Shown here: piece after piece, positions 42,833 through 50,528 of the stretch | How the letters are laid out: each line of letters starts with the position of its first letter | Position numbering within the stretch: position 1 is the stretch's first letter | Assembly (NCBI RefSeq): GCF_900106565.1 | Contig: NZ_FNNJ01000001.1 | Coordinates: 1,054,001 to 1,118,000 of the forward strand | DNA: 64,000 bases | Origin: Lutibacter oricola | GTDB taxonomy: Bacteria; Bacteroidota; Bacteroidia; Flavobacteriales; Flavobacteriaceae | Direction: 5' to 3' | Notes under the pieces: model-generated | Database searches by the model: none | What the model was told of the DNA's origin: nothing | Seen by the model: only the letters and a program-made list of their open reading frames with translations | Made by a program: the position numbers and the translations under genes

Positions 42833-44482
42833 ATGAATTGGCTCGATTATAGTATTGTACTAGTATATATTATTTTCTTTTTAGGAATGGGATATTTTTT
42901 TAAAGAAAATAAAAATTCGAAAGACTATTTTTTAGGAGGTAAAAGTATGGGGTGGTTTCCGTTGAGTTTATCTACAATGGCAACACAATTATCTGCCATA
43001 AGTTTTATTTCGGCACCAGCATTTGTTGGACTTAAATTAGGTGGAGGTATGAAATGGTTAACGTTTGAGTTTGCCGTTCCATTAGCAATGATTTTTATAA
43101 TGGTTGTTATAATTCCACCTTTATTTAGATCGGGTGTTGTAAGTATTTATGAGTATGTTGAAAAACGTTTTAGCGCTTCAACACGTTTAATTTTGAGTAT
43201 TGTTTTTCAAATAAGTAGAGCCTTAGGTACCGGTGTTATGGTGTATACGATAGCCATAATATTACAAGCTGTTTTAGATATAGATTATGTGTATACTATT
43301 TTAATTATTAGCGTTATAACTATAATTTATTCTTGGCAAGGAGGTATGAAAGCTGTTGTTTGGGGAGATGCTATTCAAATGATAATTCTTTTTTCAGGTT
43401 TAATTATTTGTTTGTTTTACGGATGGGATTTGTTACAAGAACACGGAGGTTTAGCTAATGGTTTTGATCCAGAACGTTTACAAGTTATAGATTATAATTT
43501 AGGGCTAGGAGAAGGTAATGAATACGGATTATTACCAATGATTTTTGGAGGTTTCTTTTTATATGTTTCGTATTATGGTTGCGATCAAACGCAGGCACAA
43601 AGATTACTTTCAGCCAAAGATGAAAAAACAATTAGAACCTTATTATTAGCAAACGGATTGTTGAGGTTTCCGGTAGTGTTAGTTTACTGTACAATGGGTT
43701 TAATATTAGGAGGTTTAATTACGTTAGCTCCAGATTTTTTAAATGAAATAGCGGTAACTACTCAAAAACATTTTCCAGAACAATTTGCTACTCACGGTGT
43801 AAAAGCAGATTTAATGGTGCCAGTATTTATTATTAAATATTTACCACACGGTTTAATAGGTATTTTAATGGTAGGTATTCTATCTGCTGCAATGTCATCA
43901 TTAAGTTCTACTGTTAATTCATTATCTGCTGTAACTGTTGAAGATTTTTTTAATAGAGGTTTAAGTAAAGGAAAACTTTCATCAAAAAAATATATGATGA
44001 TTTCTAAAGGAGCAGTTGTATTTTGGGGAGTTATCTGTATAGCCGCTTCGTTTTTATTTGGTGGAAGTAAAAGTGCAGTAATTGAAATTATTAATGCAAT
44101 TGGATCCGTGTTTTATGGACCAGTTTTAGTAACATTCTTATTAGCATTTTTCTCTAAAAAAGTGAATCATATTGGTATGAATGTGGGGATAATTAGTGCA
44201 GTATTAATAAATTTAGTGTTTTCAAAAACAATGCAAGAAATATTTAATATAGATTTAGGAATTGATATTTTCTGGATTTGGTTAAACTTTACAGGTGTAA
44301 TTTTAGCTTTAGTAATTGCGTATCTAGTTTCAGCATTCACTAAAAATGTACCAGTAAAACATATTGAAGGAATGGATATAAAAATAAAGAAAAAAGACTT
44401 TATGATTAAAGAGGTTTATATTTTATCTGGGTTTTTTGTAGTTATTTTAATAGTGAGTTATTTTATACCTTATATATTTTAA
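42833..44482 (+). CDS. Sodium:solute symporter (SSS family)
   Basis: This 549-residue inner-membrane symporter with about 13-14 helices couples sodium influx to solute uptake. Family stretches are SKDYFLGGKSMGWFPLSLST (about 29-48), QLSAISFISAPAFVG, the helix-5 region QGGMKAVVWGDAIQMIILFSG (about 178), and GILSAAMSSLSSTVNSLSAV (about 347). It follows the GH63-like gene by 9 bases and precedes glycerate kinase by 6. It would carry the glycoside across the inner membrane after the TonB receptor brings it over the outer one. The actual substrate is inferred from context. Confidence 0.93.
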   Translation: MNWLDYSIVLVYIIFFLGMGYFFKENKNSKDYFLGGKSMGWFPLSLSTMATQLSAISFISAPAFVGLKLGGGMKWLTFEFAVPLAMIFIMVVIIPPLFRSGVVSIYEYVEKRFSASTRLILSIVFQISRALGTGVMVYTIAIILQAVLDIDYVYTILIISVITIIYSWQGGMKAVVWGDAIQMIILFSGLIICLFYGWDLLQEHGGLANGFDPERLQVIDYNLGLGEGNEYGLLPMIFGGFFLYVSYYGCDQTQAQRLLSAKDEKTIRTLLLANGLLRFPVVLVYCTMGLILGGLITLAPDFLNEIAVTTQKHFPEQFATHGVKADLMVPVFIIKYLPHGLIGILMVGILSAAMSSLSSTVNSLSAVTVEDFFNRGLSKGKLSSKKYMMISKGAVVFWGVICIAASFLFGGSKSAVIEIINAIGSVFYGPVLVTFLLAFFSKKVNHIGMNVGIISAVLINLVFSKTMQEIFNIDLGIDIFWIWLNFTGVILALVIAYLVSAFTKNVPVKHIEGMDIKIKKKDFMIKEVYILSGFFVVILIVSYFIPYIF

Positions 44483-44488
44483 ATTAGA

Positions 44489-45616
44489 ATGAAAATAGTT
44501 GTAGCTCCAGATAAGTTTAAAGGTTCTTTAACCGGTGTTGAGTTTTGCAATATTGTGAAGAAGAATATTTTGGCTTTTAATCCAAATGCTGAAGTTTTGG
44601 AACTTCCGTTAGCCGATGGAGGAGATGGAACCATTGAGGTGGCTGACTTTTATTTACAAGGTAAGTTTGTTGATGTTACTGTAAATAATCCGTTTTTTAA
44701 ACCAGTTAAAGCTTCGTATTTGTTTTCTGAAAAATCTAAAACAGCTTTTATTGAAATGGCTGAAGCTTCAGGAATTAAACTGCTTCAAAAAGAAGAGTTG
44801 AACTGTATGGAGGCGACTACTTTTGGAACAGGTGAGTTAATTATTGATGCACTAGAAAAAGGAGCAAAAACAATTATTTTAGGTATTGGTGGTAGTGCAA
44901 CAAACGATTGTGGTATTGGAATGGCAACCGCTTTAGGTTATCAGTTTTTAGACGCTAGTGGAGACCAAGTTGAGCCAATTGGTAAAAATTTAGAGAACAT
45001 AAAATATATTGAAACTTCAAAAGTACATCTTCTTTTAAAAGAAGTAACTTTTAAAGTTGCTTGCGATGTAACCAACCCGTTGTATGGAGAAAATGGAGCA
45101 GCTTATGTGTACGCGGCTCAAAAAGGAGCTTCAAAAGAAGAAATTGAACAGTTAGATAAAGGTTTACAACATATTTCGAAGCTTATAAAAACACAGTTTA
45201 AAATTAATCCTCAAGATATTGCTGGCGCAGGTGCAGCTGGAGGAATGGGAATTGCTTCAAAAGTGTTTTTAAAAGGAGAATTAGTTTCTGGAATAACGCT
45301 AATAAAAGACTTGGCTAAGTTCGATGAAAACTTAAGTAATACAGATTGGATAATTACCGGTGAAGGAAAATTGGACAATCAAACAATGTCTGGTAAGGCA
45401 ATTCAAGGAGTTTTAGAGTCTTCAAGACGGCATAGTATTAATGTTGCTGTTTTTTGTGGAAGCATTACAATTGATAAAAAAGAATTAGAGAATATGAGAA
45501 TTTCATATGCCGATTCAGTTATTGAAAGAACGTCAAATCTTGAAGATGCAATGCAGAATAGCGCAAATTATTTACATGAAATTACAGCAAAGTTTATTAA
45601 AGAAAAATTACGCTAA
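44489..45616 (+). CDS. Glycerate kinase (GlxK/GarK type)
   Basis: This kinase phosphorylates D-glycerate, usually to 2-phosphoglycerate, for entry into lower glycolysis. The 375-residue protein shows the type-I family markers: MKIVVAPDKFKGSLTG at the start, ELPLADGGDGTIEV (about 47-60), EMAEASGIKLL, GIGGSATNDCGIGMA (about 130-144), GAGAAGGMGIASKVF and WIITGEGKLDNQTM. It is the last gene of the receptor/glycosidase/symporter operon and the strongest evidence that the sugar carries a glyceryl carboxylate. Its 3' end overlaps the convergent 77-residue gene by 9 bases. Confidence 0.95.
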   Translation: MKIVVAPDKFKGSLTGVEFCNIVKKNILAFNPNAEVLELPLADGGDGTIEVADFYLQGKFVDVTVNNPFFKPVKASYLFSEKSKTAFIEMAEASGIKLLQKEELNCMEATTFGTGELIIDALEKGAKTIILGIGGSATNDCGIGMATALGYQFLDASGDQVEPIGKNLENIKYIETSKVHLLLKEVTFKVACDVTNPLYGENGAAYVYAAQKGASKEEIEQLDKGLQHISKLIKTQFKINPQDIAGAGAAGGMGIASKVFLKGELVSGITLIKDLAKFDENLSNTDWIITGEGKLDNQTMSGKAIQGVLESSRRHSINVAVFCGSITIDKKELENMRISYADSVIERTSNLEDAMQNSANYLHEITAKFIKEKLR

Positions 45617-45841
45617 CTGCCCACGATGAGGTTTTAAAGCATCTCTATAAATTTTCATATCAACTTCGTCAACTGTTATAAAAGCTATAGCGTGCATTTC
45701 AGAAACTACATTTAAGTCTACTTCATAATAATGTAGTTTTTCTATTGTAGCAAATTCTTTTAGATGAATACAATGGTGTTCTGCTGTTTTTTGTGAAGCT
45801 GGACCGCGAAAATCCCAGATCAATTTTAATTTTCTATTCAT
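45608..45841 (-). CDS. Small conserved cytosolic protein downstream of thiamine pyrophosphokinase
   Basis: This is a 77-residue protein without signal or membrane segment. It has a WDFRGPASQKTAEHHCIHLK motif (residues 9-28) with two histidines and a cysteine, an alternating beta/alpha pattern and a basic C-terminus (DALKPHRGQLA). I have no family name for it. Its start overlaps the end of the thiamine pyrophosphokinase gene by 8 bases, so the two are translated together. The conserved HHC cluster could bind metal or a cofactor, which is speculation. Confidence 0.7.
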   Translation of the reverse strand: MNRKLKLIWDFRGPASQKTAEHHCIHLKEFATIEKLHYYEVDLNVVSEMHAIAFITVDEVDMKIYRDALKPHRGQLA

Positions 45842-46442
45842 TACTTACATATATTAAAAGGTTCCCTTTTTTGTATGAAATTTCAACAGTGTTTTCACTA
45901 GCTTTATTTCTAGTTCCAATGCGTTCTCCAAAAACTAAAGAATCATTTTTTAAGGGATAATATAACCCATTCGTATTGATACCTTCGGCAAATGGAAAAG
46001 GAATTAAAGATACATTTCTACCTTTTAAATTATTAAGTTGAATATTGTTTTCAATAAAGAAATAGGTGCCAAAATCATCAAAAAAAGAAATATTTAAAGT
46101 TGATTTCCATTGAAGTGCTGTACTAATGTTTCCCAAAAAATGATCGTGTTCTTTTCCGCTACCACCATAAACTTCAATATTAAAAAAACCGCGTTCTTTT
46201 AAAATCATTAAAGCTTTATCAAAATCTGTATAATTTTGATCAGGTGTATTTATTACTTCTACCGTTTTTGGAATTTTATGAATAGAATCAAAATCTCCTG
46301 TAACTAAATCAGGTAACATATTATTTTTTTCAAAATGATTGTAAGCACCATCAATAGCACACACAATATCATATGCAGATAAGTCTGGAAAAACAGAAGG
46401 TTCCAAACCGTTTAATAAAATAAAAGCCTTTTTAGTTTTCAT
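45834..46442 (-). CDS. Thiamine diphosphokinase
   Basis: This enzyme makes thiamine diphosphate from thiamine and ATP. The 202-residue protein has the catalytic-domain motifs DIVCAIDGAYNHFEKN (about 24-39), LPDLVTGDFDSI (about 43-54), TPDQNYTDFDKALMIL (about 65-80) and YGGSGKEHDHFLGNIS (about 93-108), and a C-terminal beta-domain (about 140-200) that binds thiamine. No TPP riboswitch is visible upstream. It is cotranscribed with the 77-residue gene; 40 bases separate it from the ExbB-like gene upstream. Confidence 0.93.
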   Translation of the reverse strand: MKTKKAFILLNGLEPSVFPDLSAYDIVCAIDGAYNHFEKNNMLPDLVTGDFDSIHKIPKTVEVINTPDQNYTDFDKALMILKERGFFNIEVYGGSGKEHDHFLGNISTALQWKSTLNISFFDDFGTYFFIENNIQLNNLKGRNVSLIPFPFAEGINTNGLYYPLKNDSLVFGERIGTRNKASENTVEISYKKGNLLIYVSNE

Positions 46443-46482
46443 GTTTTGTAAAAGTAACTAAAAAGGCAGATAAGAAAGAAAT

Positions 46483-46872
46483 TTATTTCTTCAGAATGTT
46501 TAAAATTATAATTCCAATACGTGCAATTAAGAATACAATCATTCCAAATAATGGTGAAAGAATTGCAACTTTTATTCCTCCAGCTAGCATTGCAGGCGAA
46601 ACATCTCCTGCAGCTTGAACTGCATCAAAAGCAGATATAAAACCTAACATTTGTCCTAAAAACCCCCAAACTAATACAAATAAACTAATGGAGCTTACCA
46701 ATGTAACGGTTTTATCTCTAGCTGTAGGTTTTACAAAACCTCTAATTAATAAGGCTAAAATTACTATTAGTAAAAATAGTGTTGTGTACATAAATAATGG
46801 TCCACCTTCATTTAATCTATCAATAAAAGGATTTCCAACTAAAGGAATAAAACTGTGAAGTGCTAATAACAT
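46483..46872 (-). CDS. Short MotA/TolQ/ExbB-like membrane protein
   Basis: This 129-residue inner-membrane protein has three hydrophobic helices at about 28-45, 58-78 and 97-125. It resembles the conserved helix pair of the MotA/TolQ/ExbB proton-channel family (VWGFLGQMLGFISAFDAVQA and LAGGIKVAILSPLFGMIVFL). Full ExbB/TolQ proteins are about 200-230 residues with a large cytoplasmic loop, so this is a minimal version. No ExbD/TolR gene is beside it. A TACTTTTG -7 box lies 26 bases upstream on the minus strand. Function as a true energising channel is uncertain. Confidence 0.75.
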   Translation of the reverse strand: MLLALHSFIPLVGNPFIDRLNEGGPLFMYTTLFLLIVILALLIRGFVKPTARDKTVTLVSSISLFVLVWGFLGQMLGFISAFDAVQAAGDVSPAMLAGGIKVAILSPLFGMIVFLIARIGIIILNILKK

Positions 46873-46897
46873 AATATGATTTTTTAAATTTATAAAC

Positions 46898-46905
46898 CAA
46901 AAGTA
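46898..46905 (-). promoter_or_regulatory. -7 box for the ExbB-like gene
   Basis: TACTTTTG on the minus strand, fitting TAnnTTTG, 26 bases before the ATG. The -33 element is not evident. Confidence 0.45.
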
Positions 46906-47081
46906 AATTGTTTACAATTACTTATTTTATTAATGCGATAATTAACTAAAAAGTTACGACAATCGACTGATTAAAAGAGAATTTTGTAGAATAAAGTTGA
47001 AAAATGGTAAAAAGAGGTCCTTTTTTCTATTTCGGTCGCTAAAATAAATGTAGCTTTAACATTATTTGCATATTGCACTTT

Positions 47082-48152
47082 ATGATAAGTAACAGATCCA
47101 TTTTAAAACACATTTTAACCATATGTAGCCATATACTGTTTTGGATAGTAATCTATTACTTTTATGCATATTTTTTGGGTTATGGAAGTTCAAATACCAA
47201 GTATGTAAATAAGTTTTCAGGTTTTTTAATGCCTGTAACTATTTTAGTTAGCTACTTTTTTGTTTATTATTTAATTCCTAATTATTTACTCACAAAAAAG
47301 TATGTGTACTTTATTTTGTACAGTATTTACACCTTTATTCTTTCTGTATTTATAATTCTTGTATCCATTTTATATGGGTTGGTTTATTCTGAAGGGTTTA
47401 AAGAAATGGGTACTGTTCCTTTAACTAAAACCTTGCCATTTATTATTTTAGGTGTCTATTTTGTAGTGTTAATTTTTGTGTCATTTAGTTTAATAATGTA
47501 CAACTATAAATCTATTGTAAGTAACGAGAACTTGAAGAATAAAATATTAGAAACTCAATTACAGATTAAAGATCAGGAATTAAGGTTTCTGAAAATGCAG
47601 ATTCATCCGCATTTTCTGTTTAATTCATTAAATACCATTTATGGTTTTGCTTTAAATAAAAAAGATGAAGCACCAGAAATGATATTAAAGCTTTCTAATT
47701 TGTTAGATTATATTTTATATCAAATTGAAAAACCTCAGGTTTTTTTAATGGATGAAATAAATCATTTGCAAGACTACGTTTCATTAGAAAAAATGAGGTT
47801 TCACGACACCTTGGAAGTAGAAACAACCGTTAATATTTCTAGTAAAAATATTCAAATTGCCCCAATGTTATTAATACCTTTTGTTGAAAATGCATTTAAG
47901 CATGGAGATATTATTAATGGAAGTTTATATGTTTCAATTCAAATTAAAACGGATAACAATAAATTGTTTTTTGAAATTGAGAATACTTCAATAAAAGAAA
48001 ATAAAACCAATAATGGGATTGGGCTAGAAAACATAGCAAAACGTTTGAAAATGTTATATCCAAATTCACATACTTTAGAAACCTTTCAAACCGATTCATT
48101 TTTTAAAGTGAAATTAACTATTGATAATTTAAAACAATTTAAAAATGAGTAA
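47082..48152 (+). CDS. LytS-type membrane sensor histidine kinase
   Basis: This 356-residue kinase starts at the ATG at 47082 (a TTG three codons earlier is less likely). Four membrane helices fill about residues 8-150, with no large periplasmic domain. A short coiled linker (KNKILETQLQIKDQELRFLK) leads to the His_kinase domain, with the phospho-His in KMQIHPHFLFNSLNTIYGFA (about 190), the N-box LLIPFVENAFKHGDI (about 271) and the G-box NNGIGLENIAKRL. It overlaps the LytTR regulator by 8 bases. The stimulus is unknown. Confidence 0.92.
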   Translation: MISNRSILKHILTICSHILFWIVIYYFYAYFLGYGSSNTKYVNKFSGFLMPVTILVSYFFVYYLIPNYLLTKKYVYFILYSIYTFILSVFIILVSILYGLVYSEGFKEMGTVPLTKTLPFIILGVYFVVLIFVSFSLIMYNYKSIVSNENLKNKILETQLQIKDQELRFLKMQIHPHFLFNSLNTIYGFALNKKDEAPEMILKLSNLLDYILYQIEKPQVFLMDEINHLQDYVSLEKMRFHDTLEVETTVNISSKNIQIAPMLLIPFVENAFKHGDIINGSLYVSIQIKTDNNKLFFEIENTSIKENKTNNGIGLENIAKRLKMLYPNSHTLETFQTDSFFKVKLTIDNLKQFKNE

Positions 48153-48861
48153 AATAGTAAATTGTATAATAGTTGATGACGAGCCAGTTGCACGTGAAAT
48201 TTTAGAAAATCACTTACAAAAAGTAGCAGCTGTAAATATAATTGCAACTTGTAAAAATGCTGTTGAAGCTTTTAACGAAATCAATTCAAATCAAATAGAT
48301 TTAATTTTTTTAGACATAAATATGCCTGAAATTTCAGGGCTTTCTTTTGCAAAATCTATTAATAAAAGTATTAAAGTAATTTTTACCACTGCCTACAGAG
48401 AATATGCAATTGACGGATTTGACTTACAGGCAGTTGATTATTTATTAAAGCCAATTTCTTTTGAACGTTTATTGCAAGCAGTTAACAAATTTATAGGAGA
48501 AAATAACGTTGAGATTGAGCATCATTCAATAGAAATTAAGCCAGAGAAGAACGATTTTATTTTTGTTCGGGCCGATAGAAAAATGGTGAAAATCAACTTT
48601 TCTGAAATCAACTATATCGAAAGTTTTAGCGATTATTTAAAATTTCATTTAAATGAAAAAGTCGTAGTTACTAGAGAAACAATTTCTAGTATTGAAGCTA
48701 AATTACCTAAAGCAGATTTTTTAAGAATACATCGTTCTTATATAGTTTCAATACCTAAAATAGAGTCTTTTACAAATGAGTTTATCGAGATTAATAAAAA
48801 GGCTTTACCAATTAGCAGAAGTTATAAAAAAGACGTGCTCTCTAGACTGGAAAATGTATAA
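48145..48861 (+). CDS. LytTR-family response regulator
   Basis: This 238-residue regulator is paired with the upstream kinase through an 8-base overlap. The receiver domain (about 1-118) has IIVDDEPVA, the phospho-Asp in IDLIFLDINMPEISG (about 56), FTTAYREYA and LLKPISFERL. The LytTR DNA-binding domain (about 135-238) has FIFVRADRKMVKINFSEINY and FLRIHRSYIVSIPKIESF. LytTR domains bind pairs of short direct repeats. The 16-base direct repeat ahead of mvaD, less than 100 bases downstream, is a candidate target but unproven. Confidence 0.93.
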   Translation: MSKIVNCIIVDDEPVAREILENHLQKVAAVNIIATCKNAVEAFNEINSNQIDLIFLDINMPEISGLSFAKSINKSIKVIFTTAYREYAIDGFDLQAVDYLLKPISFERLLQAVNKFIGENNVEIEHHSIEIKPEKNDFIFVRADRKMVKINFSEINYIESFSDYLKFHLNEKVVVTRETISSIEAKLPKADFLRIHRSYIVSIPKIESFTNEFIEINKKALPISRSYKKDVLSRLENV

Positions 48862-48900
48862 GTAGTTAATTGTTTAATTTTATTAAATTTTGAACAAAAT

Positions 48901-48937
48901 ATCTAATGTCTAAATTCTCAAATCTAATATCTAAATT
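48901..48937 (+). repeat. Tandem 16-base direct repeat upstream of mvaD
   Basis: ATCTAATGTCTAAATT (48901-48916) and ATCTAATATCTAAATT (48922-48937) are 15/16 identical with a 21-base period, two helical turns. They lie directly upstream of the -7 box and cover the -33 position. Confidence 0.7.
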
Positions 48938-48940
48938 AGT

Positions 48941-48948
48941 TATCTTTG
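48941..48948 (+). promoter_or_regulatory. -7 box of the mvaD transcript
   Basis: TATCTTTG, matching TAnnTTTG. It overlaps an in-frame TTG at 48946, which rules that codon out as the start and supports TTG 48964. Confidence 0.62.
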
Positions 48949-48963
48949 CTCAAAATTTTTGTT

Positions 48964-50082
48964 TTGACTGAAACCAATTTTATTTTAGAAAATTATAATT
49001 CTGAACTTATAAATAATGGCGAGTTTACTTGGAAAACTCCAAGTAATATAGCTTTAGTAAAATATTGGGGTAAACGCGATCCGCAATTACCGGAAAATGC
49101 TTCAATAAGTTTTACACTAGATGCTTGTTTTACGTTAACTACCTTAGAGTATAAATCAAAAGAACGTAATTCTAAACTTGTTTCAGAATCTCATCCTAGT
49201 GATTTCAGTTTCGAGGTGTATTTTGAAGGTGAAAAAAAGGATAGTTTTAAGCCAAAAATTAAAACATTTTTTGAAAGAGTTGAAAAATATGTACCTTTTT
49301 TAAAAGAGTTCGATTTAGTTATAAAATCACGAAACTCATTTCCTCATAGTAGTGGTATTGCATCATCGGCAAGTGGTATGAGTGCTTTGGCTTTGTGTGT
49401 TATGAGTATTGAAAAGCAGTTAAATCCAGAAATGACTGAAGAGTATTTCAATAGAAAAGCATCGTTTTTAGCGCGTTTAGGATCTGGAAGTGCTTGTAGA
49501 AGTGTAGAAGGAGAATTAATTGTTTGGGGAAATCACAAAGAAATTAATGGAAGTTCAGATTTGTTTGGAGTGAAATTCCCATTTCAAGTTCATAAGAATT
49601 TTAAAAACTATCACGATACTATTTTGTTGGTAGATGAAGGTGAAAAACAAGTTTCAAGTACTGTTGGTCATAAATTAATGTACGGCCACCCTTTTGCAAA
49701 ACAACGTTTTAAACAAGCGAATGATAATATTTCAAAAATATCAGAAGTACTTCAAAATGGAGATTTAAAAGAATTTATTGCTATTGTTGAAAGTGAAGCG
49801 TTAAGCTTGCACGCAATGATGATGACAAGCAACCCTTATTTTATATTAATGAAACCAAATACATTAAAAATTATAAATAAAATTTGGGCTTTTAGAGCTG
49901 AGACAAATAGTAACATTTGTTTTACACTAGATGCTGGTGCAAACGTACATATTTTGTTTCCAGAAGCAGAAAAGGAACAGGTTAACAATTTTATAACAAG
50001 AGAGTTAATTCAATATTGTCAAGAAAATCACTATATTTGCGATAGAGTTGGAACAGGGGCTCAATTAATGAAAAAGTTATAA
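48964..50082 (+). CDS. mvaD: Diphosphomevalonate decarboxylase family protein
   Basis: MvaD converts mevalonate diphosphate to isopentenyl diphosphate with ATP. The 372-residue GHMP protein has SNIALVKYWGKRDPQLPENA (about 28-47), the nucleotide loop SSGIASSASGMSALAL (about 132-147), GSGSACRSVEGELIVWG (about 173-189) and the catalytic Asp in CFTLDAGANVHILFP. The start is TTG 48964. An earlier TTG lies within the promoter, and no ATG is available. It opens a plus-strand run of mvaD, a four-helix-bundle gene, a mevalonate-kinase-like gene and a prenyltransferase. A decarboxylase acting on the monophosphate is an alternative within this family. Confidence 0.9.
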   Translation: MTETNFILENYNSELINNGEFTWKTPSNIALVKYWGKRDPQLPENASISFTLDACFTLTTLEYKSKERNSKLVSESHPSDFSFEVYFEGEKKDSFKPKIKTFFERVEKYVPFLKEFDLVIKSRNSFPHSSGIASSASGMSALALCVMSIEKQLNPEMTEEYFNRKASFLARLGSGSACRSVEGELIVWGNHKEINGSSDLFGVKFPFQVHKNFKNYHDTILLVDEGEKQVSSTVGHKLMYGHPFAKQRFKQANDNISKISEVLQNGDLKEFIAIVESEALSLHAMMMTSNPYFILMKPNTLKIINKIWAFRAETNSNICFTLDAGANVHILFPEAEKEQVNNFITRELIQYCQENHYICDRVGTGAQLMKKL

Positions 50083-50132
50083 TTAAAAAGGAATAATTAA
50101 ATTGTTCTCTTTTAATTTACATAATTGCTATA

Positions 50133-50483
50133 ATGAAGAAAGAGAATATAATTAAAGCCAAAAGCTTTACCTTTGCAATTGAAATTGTTCGGCTGTATAA
50201 GGAATTATCTCAATCAAAGCAGGAATATGTAATGTCTAGACAATTGCTGAAATCTGGAACATCAATTGGGGCTAATGTTAGGGAAGCCGAGTTTGCTCAG
50301 AGTAAACCAGACTTTATCAGTAAAATGTCAATTAGTTTAAAAGAAGCAAACGAAACTGATTATTGGCTAGAATTATTACATAAAACAGATTATATAAATA
50401 GCGATATTTATAAAAAATATAAATTACAATCTTCTGAAATTATAAAAATATTGGTTAGTATTGTAAAATCAGCGAAAAATTAG
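50133..50483 (+). CDS. Four-helix-bundle protein (S23/23S rRNA intervening-sequence type)
   Basis: This 116-residue all-helical protein is from the family found in 23S rRNA intervening sequences and in many Bacteroidota chromosomes. The signature stretch is SRQLLKSGTSIGANVREAEF (about 35-54), followed by KPDFISKMSISLKEANETDY and YWLELL. Related four-helix proteins (bAvd) bind nucleic acid in diversity-generating retroelements, but no reverse transcriptase or rRNA is here. The gene lies between mvaD and the mevalonate-kinase-like gene with about 50 bases on each side, interrupting an isoprenoid operon. Function unknown. Confidence 0.88.
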   Translation: MKKENIIKAKSFTFAIEIVRLYKELSQSKQEYVMSRQLLKSGTSIGANVREAEFAQSKPDFISKMSISLKEANETDYWLELLHKTDYINSDIYKKYKLQSSEIIKILVSIVKSAKN

Positions 50484-50528
50484 AAATCATAATTTTTTAA
50501 TTTTTCATTATACATTTTTAATTGTAAG

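Noticed and set aside
46443-46482. A TPP riboswitch before thiamine pyrophosphokinase
   Set aside because: The upstream gap is only 40 bases, too short for the aptamer.
48946-48963. An mvaD start at TTG 48946
   Set aside because: It lies within the -7 box TATCTTTG, so it cannot be in the transcript. TTG 48964 is used.
50133-50483. A diversity-generating retroelement based on the four-helix protein
   Set aside because: No reverse transcriptase, template repeat or variable protein is present nearby.
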